From an uncultured Clostridium sp. (GTDB lineage: Bacteria; Bacillota; Clostridia; TANB77; CAG-508), in contig CANBES010000009.1 of the NCBI GenBank assembly GCA_947367845.1, positions 1 to 62,434 on the forward strand: a DNA stretch of 62,434 bases. Direction: 5' to 3'. Below are positions 29,777 through 38,619 of the stretch, piece by piece (positions within the stretch are counted from its first letter, which is position 1; every line of letters starts with the position of its first letter). Both the position numbers and the translations under genes were made by a program. Below the pieces are notes generated by a model that was not told the DNA's origin, ran no database searches, and saw only the letters and a program-made list of their open reading frames with translations.

Positions 29777-29804
29777 GGTCTGTCCCCAAAACACCTTTTT
29801 TTTT
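29761..29804. terminator. Bidirectional terminator made of a GGGGAC-type repeat
   Basis: AAAAGGTGTTTT / AAAACACCTTTT arms around CTGTCCCC, followed by nine T's, between convergent rpe and the membrane protein gene. The arms match the repeat at 17334-17366. Confidence 0.75.
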
Positions 29805-31026
29805 AATTTGCTACAATTTCAGTTTTATCAGCTTTTGATTTTAAAGGAAGGATGTTATAAACAACAATTCCTAAACCAATAATGCCAGCAACTAAACTAA
29901 ATATAGACCCAACAACTGGAATTAAAGCAATTAGCCAATAAGCAACAGCACATACAATTAACATACCAAAGCTTTGAGTTGTTTTTTCTATTTTTAATTT
30001 AGAGCAAACTAAACCATTTGCAGTAATTACAAAACTACTTGCACTAATAGCAATCAATGCAACAAGTAGCATTAGAGCTATTAATGAAACTCCAGCTGTA
30101 ATACCTAATACAAGTAGCATAACAAAAGCAAATATTAAAACGATTGGTGTTAAAATTCCATATCCAATTGCAGGTAAAACTTTTTTAGATAAGATGTTGT
30201 AAGGATTTTTAACAAATTTTGGTGTTAGCCATAATGCTAATAGCCAAATAGCAATAACTGTACATACAAAAGTTCCTAAATCTAAGATATAATCGTTAAT
30301 TGATTTACTGTTGTTATAAGGTGTAGATTTATTAAATTCTACTTCACCATTAACTATGCCTTCAGGAATTGTTATTTCTTCATCAGAAGTGTAAGTGAAA
30401 TTATTACCTATCATAGCATTTGAAGTGACATTTTCATCTTCAGAACTTACAAAACTGATTTTGTCAGCATCAACAAAAACGTCTCTTCCAACAATTCCAG
30501 TTAAGTTTAATGTTTCAGCTCCAACTCTCATATCTCTATAAATATAACCAGATAAATTAACTTCTTTAGCAGCAGCATATAAATCGCAAACTACACCAGA
30601 TATATTAATTTTTTCTGCAAAACCGAATAAACTATTAACTATAAAACCATTTTCCTTAATAGTAACTTCTTTTGCACAAACAAAAACATTTCCGCCAATT
30701 TGAGAATCAATTACTACTGTGTTTGCAAAAATGAAAGCGTTTCCATCAACTATATAATCTAAAGTAACTGTGTCTCCAAATAAATAAGCATCTGAGTTTT
30801 TCATATTATTTTCTGCGGATGTTGCTTCAGCATTTTCTTCTCCTTCAGAAATTGGTTCAGTAGCAATTGGCTCTACAGCTTGATTTGCGTCAGGAGTTTC
30901 GATAGATGTTGGCGTTTCAGAAGAAACTGCTACTGGCTCTTCGTTATCAGCTTTTACAATAGGAATAGTAAGGGCTAAAACGATTAATGTTAATAAAGCA
31001 ATTATTTTTGATTTGTTTTTTAACAT
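29803..31026 (-). CDS. Secreted polymer-forming (bactofilin-like) membrane protein
   Basis: 407 residues. A signal peptide (1-26) and a low-complexity Glu/Pro/Thr/Ala stretch precede a repetitive beta-helix of about 160 residues (LFGDTVTLDYIVDGNAFIFANTVVIDSQIGGNVFV..., positions about 80-230). At least three C-terminal TM segments follow (about 245-395). This matches polymer-forming cytoskeletal-type proteins placed outside the membrane. The role is unknown. AGGAGG site. Confidence 0.75.
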   Translation of the reverse strand: MLKNKSKIIALLTLIVLALTIPIVKADNEEPVAVSSETPTSIETPDANQAVEPIATEPISEGEENAEATSAENNMKNSDAYLFGDTVTLDYIVDGNAFIFANTVVIDSQIGGNVFVCAKEVTIKENGFIVNSLFGFAEKINISGVVCDLYAAAKEVNLSGYIYRDMRVGAETLNLTGIVGRDVFVDADKISFVSSEDENVTSNAMIGNNFTYTSDEEITIPEGIVNGEVEFNKSTPYNNSKSINDYILDLGTFVCTVIAIWLLALWLTPKFVKNPYNILSKKVLPAIGYGILTPIVLIFAFVMLLVLGITAGVSLIALMLLVALIAISASSFVITANGLVCSKLKIEKTTQSFGMLIVCAVAYWLIALIPVVGSIFSLVAGIIGLGIVVYNILPLKSKADKTEIVAN

Positions 31027-31105
31027 AAAAAATACCTCCTAAAATTTTTATTTTAATAAAATGAATATATCGCTTTATTGAAAAAAAGTCAATAAAATAA
31101 TTAAT

Positions 31106-31735
31106 TTATTTTTTATAATAGTTGCACAAATGATTAATTGTACAAGTAGCACATTTGGGTTTCCTTGCAACACAAGTATTTCTACCATGCCATACAAATA
31201 AATGATTAATATCTTTTAAGCAATCTTTAGGAAAAATCTTAAGTAAATCTTGTTCAATTTTTTCAGGCTCTTTCTTATTAGATAAACCAACTAAATTAGA
31301 AATTCTCTTAGCATGAGTATCGACAGCAATCCCTTGAGCTATACCAAAAACTTCTAACATAATAACATTAGCACTTTTTCTACCAACTCCAGCAAGACTA
31401 GTCAACTCTTCAATAGTATGTGGCACAATCCCACCAAAATTCTCTAAGACTTGTTTAGCACATAATTTTATATTTTTAGCTTTATTTTTATAAAATCCAC
31501 AAGGATGAATGATATCTTCTAATTCTTTAATATCAATATCTGCAAAATCCTGAATAGTCTTACATCTAGTAAATAGTTCAGGAGTAGTTTTATTAACTCT
31601 TTCGTCAGTACATTGAGCAGAAAGCATAACAGCAATTACCAATTCAAATGGAGTATTAAAGTCTAAACTGCAAGTTGCATCAGGATAAGTTTTTTTCAAT
31701 ATTTCTACAAGTTCTTTTGCTTCATCTTTTTTCAT
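31106..31735 (-). CDS. nth: Endonuclease III
   Basis: 209 residues. The helix-hairpin-helix LTSLAGVGRKSANVI with catalytic Lys, VDTHAKRI with catalytic Asp, and the 4Fe-4S loop CVARKPKCATCTINHLC (C-x6-C-x2-C-x5-C) are present. It excises oxidised pyrimidines. It lies on the minus strand inside a block that is otherwise conserved with Bacillus. Confidence 0.95.
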   Translation of the reverse strand: MKKDEAKELVEILKKTYPDATCSLDFNTPFELVIAVMLSAQCTDERVNKTTPELFTRCKTIQDFADIDIKELEDIIHPCGFYKNKAKNIKLCAKQVLENFGGIVPHTIEELTSLAGVGRKSANVIMLEVFGIAQGIAVDTHAKRISNLVGLSNKKEPEKIEQDLLKIFPKDCLKDINHLFVWHGRNTCVARKPKCATCTINHLCNYYKK

Positions 31736-31788
31736 TTATCTCACCTCAATAATATTTTACAGAATAAAAGATAATTAGTCAATATTTT

Positions 31789-31829
31789 GATGTTTTTGCT
31801 CTGTCCCCAAAAACATCCCCAAAAACATC
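31789..31829. repeat. GGGGAC-type repeat, GATGTTTTTG arms
   Basis: GATGTTTTTGCTCTGTCCCC is followed by two CCAAAAACATC right arms, so this copy has a duplicated right half. The same GATGT...ACATC arms occur at 44331-44361. Confidence 0.7.
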
Positions 31830-31895
31830 GACATAAAAAGGAACAAATAAGAAAAAAACATAATATAATATACAAAGATAGGAGGTAATAAAAAT

Positions 31896-32045
31896 ATGAA
31901 ATGTCTATTGAAAAAGACACTTGCAGTATGCTTAATAGGTTTAGGTTTAGGAATATTATTAGTTTTATTACTTCCAGTAACAGGCTGGTTATTTATAATA
32001 GGAGTTACAGTTGTTTGCGTTGGATTTATGTGGCTTGCATGTTAA
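31896..32045 (+). CDS. Small hydrophobic protein
   Basis: A 49-residue ORF with AGGAGGT 8 bases before the ATG. A short basic start (MKCLLKK) is followed by two hydrophobic stretches split by PVTGW. It resembles small clostridial membrane proteins of the YgaP/DUF2892 type, but I cannot assign it. Its position immediately before spoVM suggests cotranscription. Confidence 0.65.
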   Translation: MKCLLKKTLAVCLIGLGLGILLVLLLPVTGWLFIIGVTVVCVGFMWLAC

Positions 32046-32063
32046 AGAAAGGGAGGGATTTAT

Positions 32064-32138
32064 ATGACAATAGTAGTAAAGAAAGTACCTAAATTTTTAA
32101 GGGGATTTGTAAAATTAATTTTCGGAATAAAAAACTAA
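32064..32138 (+). CDS. spoVM: Stage V sporulation protein M
   Basis: A 24-residue amphipathic peptide (VVKKVPKFLRGFVKLIFG) with GGGAGG 7 bases before the ATG. It matches SpoVM in length and in the KxPKFLxG core. SpoVM recognises the convex forespore membrane and anchors SpoIVA for coat assembly. In Bacillus, spoVM also lies between the rpe block and rpmB, which confirms it. Confidence 0.9.
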   Translation: MTIVVKKVPKFLRGFVKLIFGIKN

Positions 32139-32154
32139 AAAAGTTTTACATAAT

Positions 32155-32208
32155 TTGCAAAAATTGAAAAAGTGTGCTATAATATATCATAGTTAACAAA
32201 TAGTTAAC
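32155..32208 (+). promoter_or_regulatory. Promoter with overlapping direct repeats before the 32229 gene
   Basis: TTGCAA (32155-32160), a 17-base spacer and TATAAT (32178-32183). Two AGTTAAC copies (32191-32197 and 32202-32208) lie at or just after the expected transcription start, as an operator would. Confidence 0.6.
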
Positions 32209-32228
32209 TTAGAAGGAGGCACATAAAT

Positions 32229-32594
32229 ATGTGTGTTAATAACAACAAAATAGCAAAATTTTTGATGAGAGAGGAACTTTATATTGATGCACCAATCATG
32301 GAAGACATGACTATTTTGCGGGTGATACTGAAAGAAGCAGGGTTTAGAGAAGGCATGGATATGCTTGTTGTGCAAACTCGTTATAATGACCAATATACAG
32401 TGGTTAAAATCATAAAAACAGTACCATATCGAAAAGAAAATGGCGAACAAACTGGTGAGGAAATGAGATATTTTCATATCCAAATTCCAGATAGATATGT
32501 TCCAGCAACTCATCATTCTGACTTCGAAAATAATGTGAAGATTGTAAAGTCTTGCAAAGATGTCAGAAAATTAGTTGAAGAGATAAACAGCTAA
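32229..32594 (+). CDS. Orphan hypothetical protein containing an unshifted CGG
   Basis: 121 residues, AAGGAGG site, strong promoter. No known motif; KRENGEQTGEE-like charged turns suggest a soluble protein. Codon use (CGT, CTT, TGT, CTG) is less AT-biased than the neighbours. Codon 31 is CGG (32319-32321), and here a +1 shift would stop the protein a few codons later, so Arg or another amino acid must be read if it is functional. Signs of recent acquisition. Confidence 0.6.
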   Translation: MCVNNNKIAKFLMREELYIDAPIMEDMTILRVILKEAGFREGMDMLVVQTRYNDQYTVVKIIKTVPYRKENGEQTGEEMRYFHIQIPDRYVPATHHSDFENNVKIVKSCKDVRKLVEEINS

Positions 32595-32611
32595 ACACAT
32601 ATTTTGCCAAC

Positions 32612-32641
32612 AAAAAAGAGCTTTTTAATTAAGCTCTTTTT
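32612..32641. terminator. Bidirectional terminator
   Basis: AAAAAGAGCTT / AAGCTCTTTTT between convergent genes. It overlaps the end of rpmB. Confidence 0.85.
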
Positions 32642-32826
32642 ACTTTTCCATCTCTTAGACATTTAGCACATACACTAATTCTTTTAACTTCACCATCTAT
32701 TTCAGCTTTAACACTTCTTAAGTTTGGCTTCCAAGTACGTGGTGATCTTTTACTTATATGAGAACGAGTAATGCTAAGTTTATTTCCATGACTAGCTGTT
32801 TTTTCACAGATTTCGCATTTTGCCAT
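32629..32826 (-). CDS. rpmB: Ribosomal protein bL28
   Basis: 65 residues. CEICEKTASHGNKLSITRSH, SKRSPRTWKPNL and the C-terminal CAKCLRDGKV are characteristic of the zinc-binding (Cys+) form. It is transcribed alone against its neighbours, after GGAGG. Confidence 0.96.
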   Translation of the reverse strand: MAKCEICEKTASHGNKLSITRSHISKRSPRTWKPNLRSVKAEIDGEVKRISVCAKCLRDGKVKRA

Positions 32827-32929
32827 ATCTAAATTGCACCTCCTAATAATCTAAATAAATTGACTGTTATTAAGTTTAACACAAAAAATAAAAAAAAACA
32901 AGTATTTTTTCAAAAATATGAAAAATTCC

Positions 32930-32957
32930 TTGCAAAATAGGAAAAATGTGGTATAAT
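32930..32957 (+). promoter_or_regulatory. Sigma-A promoter of tig
   Basis: TTGCAA, a 16-base spacer and TATAAT (32952-32957). It puts the transcript start near 32964, which excludes the in-frame ATG at 32969 as an efficient start. Confidence 0.75.
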
Positions 32958-32995
32958 AAGTAAGCTATATGAATAAAAAGAAAGGATTGAAAACA

Positions 32996-34282
32996 ATGAA
33001 TAGTAAATTAGAAAACACAAAAAACGCAAATGAAGTAAAATTAGAAATAACAGTAGAGGCTGAAAAATTTGATGCAGCAATAAAGAAAGTATATTTTAAA
33101 AGTGCAAAATACTTTAATATCCCAGGATTTAGAAAAGGAAAAGCACCAATGCAAATAGTAGAAAAATATTATGGAAAAGAAATTTTCTATGAAGATGCAT
33201 TCAACGAAGTAGCAGAAGAAGCACTAGAAGAAGCAGTAAAAGAAAACAACATAGAGGTAGTATCTAGACCAGATATCGACGTAAAACAAATAGAAAAAGG
33301 AAAAGACCTAATCTTTGTAGCAACAATGCAAACAAAGCCAGAAGCTGAACTTGGAAAATATAAAGGTATAGAAATTAAAAAAATAGAGTATAATGTAACA
33401 GACGAAGACATCGAACACGAATTAGGACATATGCAAGAACACAACTCAAGATTAGTATCAATAGATGATAGAGCAGTAGAAAGTGGAGATATCGCAACAA
33501 TAGACTTTGAAGGATTTGTTGATGGAGTTGCATTTGAAGGTGGAAAAGCAGAAGGTCATGACTTAGAAATAGGAAGCAACACATTCATACCTGGATTTGA
33601 AGACCAAGTAATCGGAATGAAAATAGATGAAGAAAAAGACATAGTTGTAACATTCCCAGAAGAATACTTCTCAAAAGAATTAGCTGGAAAAGAAGCAACA
33701 TTTAAAGTAAAAGTACATGAAATAAAGAAAAAAGAATTACCAAAATTAGATGACGAATTTGCAAAAGACGTAAGTGAATTTGATACATTAAAAGAATTAA
33801 AAGCAGATATCAAAGCTAAAAAAGAAAAACAAAATGAAGAAAGAGCAAAATATGAAACACAAGAAGCAGTAGTAAAAGCTCTATGTGAAGACCTAAAAGT
33901 AGAAATACCAACAGGAATGATAGAATTAGAAGTTGAAAATATGTTAAAAGACATCGAACAACGTCTATCATACCAAGGTCTAAAATTAGAACAATATCTT
34001 CAAATGATGGGTAAAACAGAAGCAGATATCAAAAAAGAATATGAACCACAAGCAATTGAAGGAATAAAATCAAGACTAGCATTAGAAGCAGTAATTAAAG
34101 CAGAAAAAATTGAAGCAACAGATAGCGAAGTAGAAGAAAAAATGAAGGAAATGGCAAAAAATTACGGAAAAGAAAATGACGAAGAATTCCTAAAAAATGA
34201 AAATGTTAAAAATTACATAAAACAAGGAATAGCTTCAGAAAAAGCAATTGACTTCTTAGTTAAAAACGCAAAAATAAAATAA
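32996..34282 (+). CDS. tig: Trigger factor
   Basis: About 428 residues. The ribosome-binding tail carries the signature PGFRKGKAP; the FKBP-type PPIase domain (about 155-240; GDIATIDFEGFVDG) and the helical C-terminal chaperone domain follow. It binds nascent chains at the ribosome exit. I start at 32996, 9 bases after AAAGGA. It leads the tig-clpP-clpX operon. Confidence 0.95.
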   Translation: MNSKLENTKNANEVKLEITVEAEKFDAAIKKVYFKSAKYFNIPGFRKGKAPMQIVEKYYGKEIFYEDAFNEVAEEALEEAVKENNIEVVSRPDIDVKQIEKGKDLIFVATMQTKPEAELGKYKGIEIKKIEYNVTDEDIEHELGHMQEHNSRLVSIDDRAVESGDIATIDFEGFVDGVAFEGGKAEGHDLEIGSNTFIPGFEDQVIGMKIDEEKDIVVTFPEEYFSKELAGKEATFKVKVHEIKKKELPKLDDEFAKDVSEFDTLKELKADIKAKKEKQNEERAKYETQEAVVKALCEDLKVEIPTGMIELEVENMLKDIEQRLSYQGLKLEQYLQMMGKTEADIKKEYEPQAIEGIKSRLALEAVIKAEKIEATDSEVEEKMKEMAKNYGKENDEEFLKNENVKNYIKQGIASEKAIDFLVKNAKIK

Positions 34283-34311
34283 ATTGAAAACGAAAACCAA
34301 GGAGGAAAACA

Positions 34312-34917
34312 ATGTTAGAAAAAAACAGTTTAGTACCATACGTAGTTGAACAAACGAGTAAAGGAGAAAGATCATATGATATATTCTCTAGATTACTAAA
34401 AGATAGAATAATCTTTTTAGGAGAAGATGTAAATCCAACAACATCAAGTCTAATAATAGCACAATTACTATTTTTAGAATCAGAAGACCCAGATAAAGAA
34501 ATAAGTTTATATATCAACTCTCCAGGTGGTTCAATAACAGACGGAATGGGAATAATAGACACGATGAACTATATAACATGTCCAGTATCAACAATATGTA
34601 TAGGAATGGCAGCAAGTATGGGAGCAGCTTTACTTGCAGCAGGAGAAAAAGGTAAAAGATTTGCAACACCAAATGCAGAAATACTAATACACCAACCATT
34701 AATCGGTGGTGGCGGATTATCAGGTCAAACAACTGAAATAAAAATACACGCAGACCATCTTGTAAAAACAAGAGAAAAATTAAACAAATTTTTAAGTGAT
34801 AGAACAGGTCAAACAGTTGAGACAATTCAAAAAGATACTGAAAGAGACAACTATATGACAGCTGAAGAAGCACTAAAATATGGTTTAATTGATGGTATTA
34901 TGGACAAAAGAAAATAA
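34312..34917 (+). CDS. clpP: ClpP protease subunit
   Basis: 201 residues. [14 protein letters not shown] holds the catalytic Ser, LIHQPLIGG the His, and [10 protein letters not shown] the Asp region. It forms the proteolytic core with ClpX. AAGGAGG site. It is 29 bases after tig. Confidence 0.97.
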   Translation: MLEKNSLVPYVVEQTSKGERSYDIFSRLLKDRIIFLGEDVNPTTSSLIIAQLLFLESEDPDKEISLYINSPGGSITDGMGIIDTMNYITCPVSTICIGMAASMGAALLAAGEKGKRFATPNAEILIHQPLIGGGGLSGQTTEIKIHADHLVKTREKLNKFLSDRTGQTVETIQKDTERDNYMTAEEALKYGLIDGIMDKRK

Positions 34918-34934
34918 GAAAGGAATAAAATGAA

Positions 34935-36257
34935 ATGGCAAAAAATGATATTCCAAAAAGTATAAGATGTTCATTTTGTGGAAAAGCACAAGAAAATGTA
35001 AGAAAAATAGTAGCGGGACCAGGCGTATATATATGTGACGAATGTGTAGACCTTTGTACAAGCATAATTGAACAAGAAATGTATGAAGATGAAAAAGCAG
35101 GATATACACTAAACGAACTAAATAACGTACCAAGTCCAAAAGAAATAAAACAAATATTAGACGAATATGTAATAGGCCAAGATGATGCTAAAAGAACACT
35201 ATCAGTAGCTGTTTACAATCATTATAAAAGAATAGCACACGAAGAAAATGCTAGCAAAGATGATATAGAGATACAAAAAAGCAATATCTTGCTATTAGGA
35301 CCAACAGGTTGTGGAAAAACGCTACTTGCAAGAACTTTAGCAAAAATATTAAATGTACCATTTGCAATAGCAGATGCTACAACACTAACTGAAGCAGGAT
35401 ATGTTGGAGAAGATGTGGAAAATATCTTACTAAAACTAATCCAAGCAGCAGACGGCGATATCCAAAAAGCTGAAAAAGGAATTATATATATTGATGAAAT
35501 AGATAAAATAACAAGGAAATCTGAAAATCCATCAATAACAAGAGATGTTAGTGGAGAAGGGGTGCAACAAGCCTTATTAAAGATTATAGAAGGAACAATT
35601 GCATCAGTACCACCGCAAGGTGGAAGGAAACATCCAAATCAAGAGTTAATACAAATAAATACTGAAAATATCTTAATAATATGTGGCGGAGCATTTGAAG
35701 GCTTAGAAAACATAATAAAAGATAGAACAGGTGAAAAAACAATAGGATTTGGAAAACAAGTAAAAACTAAAAAAGACTTAGAAAAATTTGAAATATTTAA
35801 AGAATTGCTACCACAAGACTTGCTAAAATTTGGATTGATACCAGAGTTTATAGGAAGGTTGCCAATAATAGCAACATTAAAAGAACTTGATAAACAAGCA
35901 TTAATCAAAATTTTAGTAGAACCAAAGAATTCTTTAGTAAAACAATATCAAAAACTATTTGAAATAGATGATGTAGAACTAGTATTTGAGCCAGAAGCAC
36001 TAGAAACAATTGTGGATAAAGCGATTGAAAGAAAGACTGGTGCAAGGGGACTTCGCTCAATTATTGAAGAAATAATGAGAGATATAATGTTTGAAATACC
36101 ATCTAACCCAAATATAGAAAAATGTATTATTACAAAAGAGACAGTGGTAGAAAACAAAGAACCAGAAATTGTTATAAATGAAAATAAACAACCTAAAGTT
36201 GTTAATACTAAGAAAAAAAGACAAACTCCAAAAGGACAAGAAAAAGAAACAGCATAA
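34935..36257 (+). CDS. clpX: ClpX ATPase subunit
   Basis: 440 residues. An N-terminal zinc-binding domain (CSFCGKAQ...CDECVDLC), AAA+ Walker [13 protein letters not shown], Walker [10 protein letters not shown], the [10 protein letters not shown] region and the IGF-loop (TIGFGKQV) that docks on ClpP are all present. It unfolds substrates for ClpP. Confidence 0.97.
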   Translation: MAKNDIPKSIRCSFCGKAQENVRKIVAGPGVYICDECVDLCTSIIEQEMYEDEKAGYTLNELNNVPSPKEIKQILDEYVIGQDDAKRTLSVAVYNHYKRIAHEENASKDDIEIQKSNILLLGPTGCGKTLLARTLAKILNVPFAIADATTLTEAGYVGEDVENILLKLIQAADGDIQKAEKGIIYIDEIDKITRKSENPSITRDVSGEGVQQALLKIIEGTIASVPPQGGRKHPNQELIQINTENILIICGGAFEGLENIIKDRTGEKTIGFGKQVKTKKDLEKFEIFKELLPQDLLKFGLIPEFIGRLPIIATLKELDKQALIKILVEPKNSLVKQYQKLFEIDDVELVFEPEALETIVDKAIERKTGARGLRSIIEEIMRDIMFEIPSNPNIEKCIITKETVVENKEPEIVINENKQPKVVNTKKKRQTPKGQEKETA

Positions 36258-36265
36258 TATAAATA

Positions 36266-36297
36266 AAAAATCCAGCAGTTAAGCTGGATTTTTTTGT
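36266..36297 (+). terminator. Terminator of the tig-clpP-clpX operon
   Basis: AATCCAGC / GCTGGATT hairpin followed by seven T's. Confidence 0.92.
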
Positions 36298-36342
36298 TAG
36301 ATTGAAAAGAATTAGTTAAATCTCTTCAACAATGAAAAACAA

Positions 36343-36777
36343 TCAAAAAGAATTTTTTGACAAAGCATTCCACTTTCTTCGCAGATCAGGATCTACAATC
36401 TCTTCTCCAAAAGACAGAGGTACAGGGAAAGTTCCACGTTTGTAACCAGCCTGACCTAAAGCACGAAGAACACGCCAATCTTTTGTGATATAGGTATTGC
36501 TATCTATGTAAACAAAAACGATGATATTATTATTAGTATCATAATGACCAAGTTTTTGTTCAACATTAGAATTAAAAAAATCGCCTGCAATAATAGGATA
36601 AAATGTATTCGTCAAATTGACAAGCTTATTAGTAGCAGTTATTCCATCATCAGGAATTTTAAGACATCTATCTAAAACGCCTTTAGATAATGGATGAATA
36701 CCATTAAGTTCACAAAAAGTTAAGCAATCACTTTGAAATCTCTCTTTCTGAATCCGTTGTTCAGTAGTGTTTTTCAT
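36343..36777 (-). CDS. Orphan hypothetical protein containing an unshifted CGG
   Basis: About 144 residues from the ATG at 36777, which has GGAGG and a near-perfect promoter upstream. No known family is recognised. Codon 8 is CGG (minus strand, 36756-36754) and the rest of the frame is long and open. A +1 shift there would give only about 11 more residues. Codon choice is less AT-biased than the neighbours. With 32229 it is one of two native-frame CGG carriers in the window. Confidence 0.55.
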   Translation of the reverse strand: MKNTTEQRIQKERFQSDCLTFCELNGIHPLSKGVLDRCLKIPDDGITATNKLVNLTNTFYPIIAGDFFNSNVEQKLGHYDTNNNIIVFVYIDSNTYITKDWRVLRALGQAGYKRGTFPVPLSFGEEIVDPDLRRKWNALSKNSF

Positions 36778-36801
36778 AAAATATCCTCCAATCATAAATA
36801 A

Positions 36802-36830
36802 AGTATAGCATATTTTACATAAAATGTCAA
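36802..36830 (-). promoter_or_regulatory. Sigma-A promoter of the 36777 gene
   Basis: On the minus strand: TTGACA (36830-36825), a 17-base spacer and TATACT (36807-36802), then GGAGG and ATG. Confidence 0.85.
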
Positions 36831-36964
36831 CAATCAACCAATTTCTCATAGAAAAAGCTAAAGAAAACTTTTTTGGCCTGTCCCAAAAAATCTATTGAAA
36901 CTAAAATACTATTATGATAGAATAAAAAACAGTCAAAAAGAAATGCTAAAATGGGAGGAAAACA

Positions 36965-37627
36965 ATGAAAAAGATGTTTATAATAATAGCAATTTTAGCA
37001 ACAATATTTATAGGAATGATTATATATAAAAAAACAGCAGTAGGAACAAAAGATAATATAAACATACAAGAAATTGAAAAAATTGAAGAATATATATCAA
37101 AAATATACATGTGGAAAGAAGTAACAAATGAAGCATTGCCAACGTTTGAAGATATAAATCAAGCACCAGATATTTGGTTATGGGAAGTGGTTAATCAAAA
37201 TTTGGAAAATTACGAAATAAAATATGAAGAAGTAGAACAAACAGCAAGGAAAATATTTGGACAAGAATTAACAAAAACATTTCCGAAAGAAGGAAGTGAG
37301 ACAATAAGCTATAACGAAGAAACTCAAATGTATTATACAACAGGAATGGGACTAGATGAAGATGCAGATACATTTTTATTAAGTGATATAAAAAAGACGA
37401 AAGAAGGATATGAAGTAGAGATTGTAGAATATTTAGAAAATTATTCAGAAGAACAAAGCATAATAATAAAAAATCTTGACAATGAAGAAATAGGAAGAGT
37501 TGGAATAAACGATAGTGAAACTAAAATGCAAGAGATAGTAAAAAGTAATATAGATAGATTTAGCAAGAAGAAAATATATTTAAGCAACAAAGAAGAAACA
37601 CTAGTAGTACAGAAAGTAGAAAAATAA
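36965..37627 (+). CDS. Membrane-anchored hypothetical protein
   Basis: 220 residues. An N-terminal TM anchor (about 4-20) precedes an acidic extracellular domain. No catalytic motif is recognised. The ATG follows GGGAGG by 6 bases. It is 22 bases upstream of the radical SAM gene and probably cotranscribed. The intergenic segment before it holds a decayed GTCCC-type repeat near 36868-36895. Confidence 0.65.
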   Translation: MKKMFIIIAILATIFIGMIIYKKTAVGTKDNINIQEIEKIEEYISKIYMWKEVTNEALPTFEDINQAPDIWLWEVVNQNLENYEIKYEEVEQTARKIFGQELTKTFPKEGSETISYNEETQMYYTTGMGLDEDADTFLLSDIKKTKEGYEVEIVEYLENYSEEQSIIIKNLDNEEIGRVGINDSETKMQEIVKSNIDRFSKKKIYLSNKEETLVVQKVEK

Positions 37628-37649
37628 GTGGGAAAGGCAAAGAAAATAA

Positions 37650-38546
37650 ATGTTAGAAGAACTAGAAAAATGTACAATATGTCCACATAAATGTAAAATA
37701 AATAGAAATGAAAATCAAATAGGACGATGTAAAGCAAAAGATACGGTAAAAATAGCGTTATACTCAACACATGATTTTGAGGAACCATGTATTAGTGGAG
37801 AAAAAGGCTCAGGTACTGTGTTTTTTTCTAATTGCAATTTAAATTGCATATATTGCCAAAACTATGAAATTAGTCAATTAGGAAAGGGCAAAGAAATATC
37901 AATACAAGAATTAGCAAATATATTTTTAAAACAACAGGAAAAAGATGTGGAAAATATTAATTTAGTAACGCCAACAAGTTATGTGCCACAAATAATAGAA
38001 GCAATAAAAATAGCAAGAAGAAAAGGATTAAGACTTCCAATAGTCTATAATACCAATTCATATGAAAATATTGAGACTATAAAAATGCTGGAAGGATATG
38101 TGGATATTTACTTACCAGATTTAAAATATTCAAATAATGAAATTGCAAAAAAATACTCTAAAATAGAAGATTATTATGAAACAGCCACACAAGCAATAAA
38201 AGAAATGATAAGACAAGTTGGAGAAACAACATTAGACGAGCGTGGAATGATGAAAAGAGGTGTACTTATTAGACATTTGGTTTTGCCAAATAATGTGGAG
38301 AATAGTAAAAAAGTCCTAAAATGGATAGTAGATAATTTGCCTAGGAATACATATGTGAGTGTTATGGCACAATATTTCCCTACATACAAAGCTAAAGAAA
38401 CGAACGATATAAACAGAAAGTTAACTAAAGGAGAATGGAGTGAAATAGAAGATTATATTGATGAGCTTGAGATAGAGAATGGTTATATTCAGGAATTGGG
38501 TGAGCATGAGGAGGAATATGTTCCACAGTGGGATTTGAGTGATTAA
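37650..38546 (+). CDS. Radical SAM protein, pyruvate-formate-lyase-activating-like
   Basis: 298 residues. A Cys-rich N-terminus (CTICPHKC, GRCKAK) precedes the SAM cluster motif CNLNCIYCQNYEIS. The TSYVPQI and LPDLKYS segments follow. It belongs to the PflA-like family with unknown targets in many clostridia; no glycyl-radical enzyme lies nearby, so the substrate is open. Confidence 0.85.
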   Translation: MLEELEKCTICPHKCKINRNENQIGRCKAKDTVKIALYSTHDFEEPCISGEKGSGTVFFSNCNLNCIYCQNYEISQLGKGKEISIQELANIFLKQQEKDVENINLVTPTSYVPQIIEAIKIARRKGLRLPIVYNTNSYENIETIKMLEGYVDIYLPDLKYSNNEIAKKYSKIEDYYETATQAIKEMIRQVGETTLDERGMMKRGVLIRHLVLPNNVENSKKVLKWIVDNLPRNTYVSVMAQYFPTYKAKETNDINRKLTKGEWSEIEDYIDELEIENGYIQELGEHEEEYVPQWDLSD

Positions 38547-38619
38547 AATATGCAACTTGATTTTTAGCCAAGAATATAGTAGAATAAGGGAGACTAAAAA
38601 ACATAAAGGAGAGAACCTT

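Noticed and set aside
32629..32826. rpmB as part of the spoVM operon
   Set aside because: It is on the opposite strand with its own site, and a bidirectional terminator separates it from the 32229 gene.
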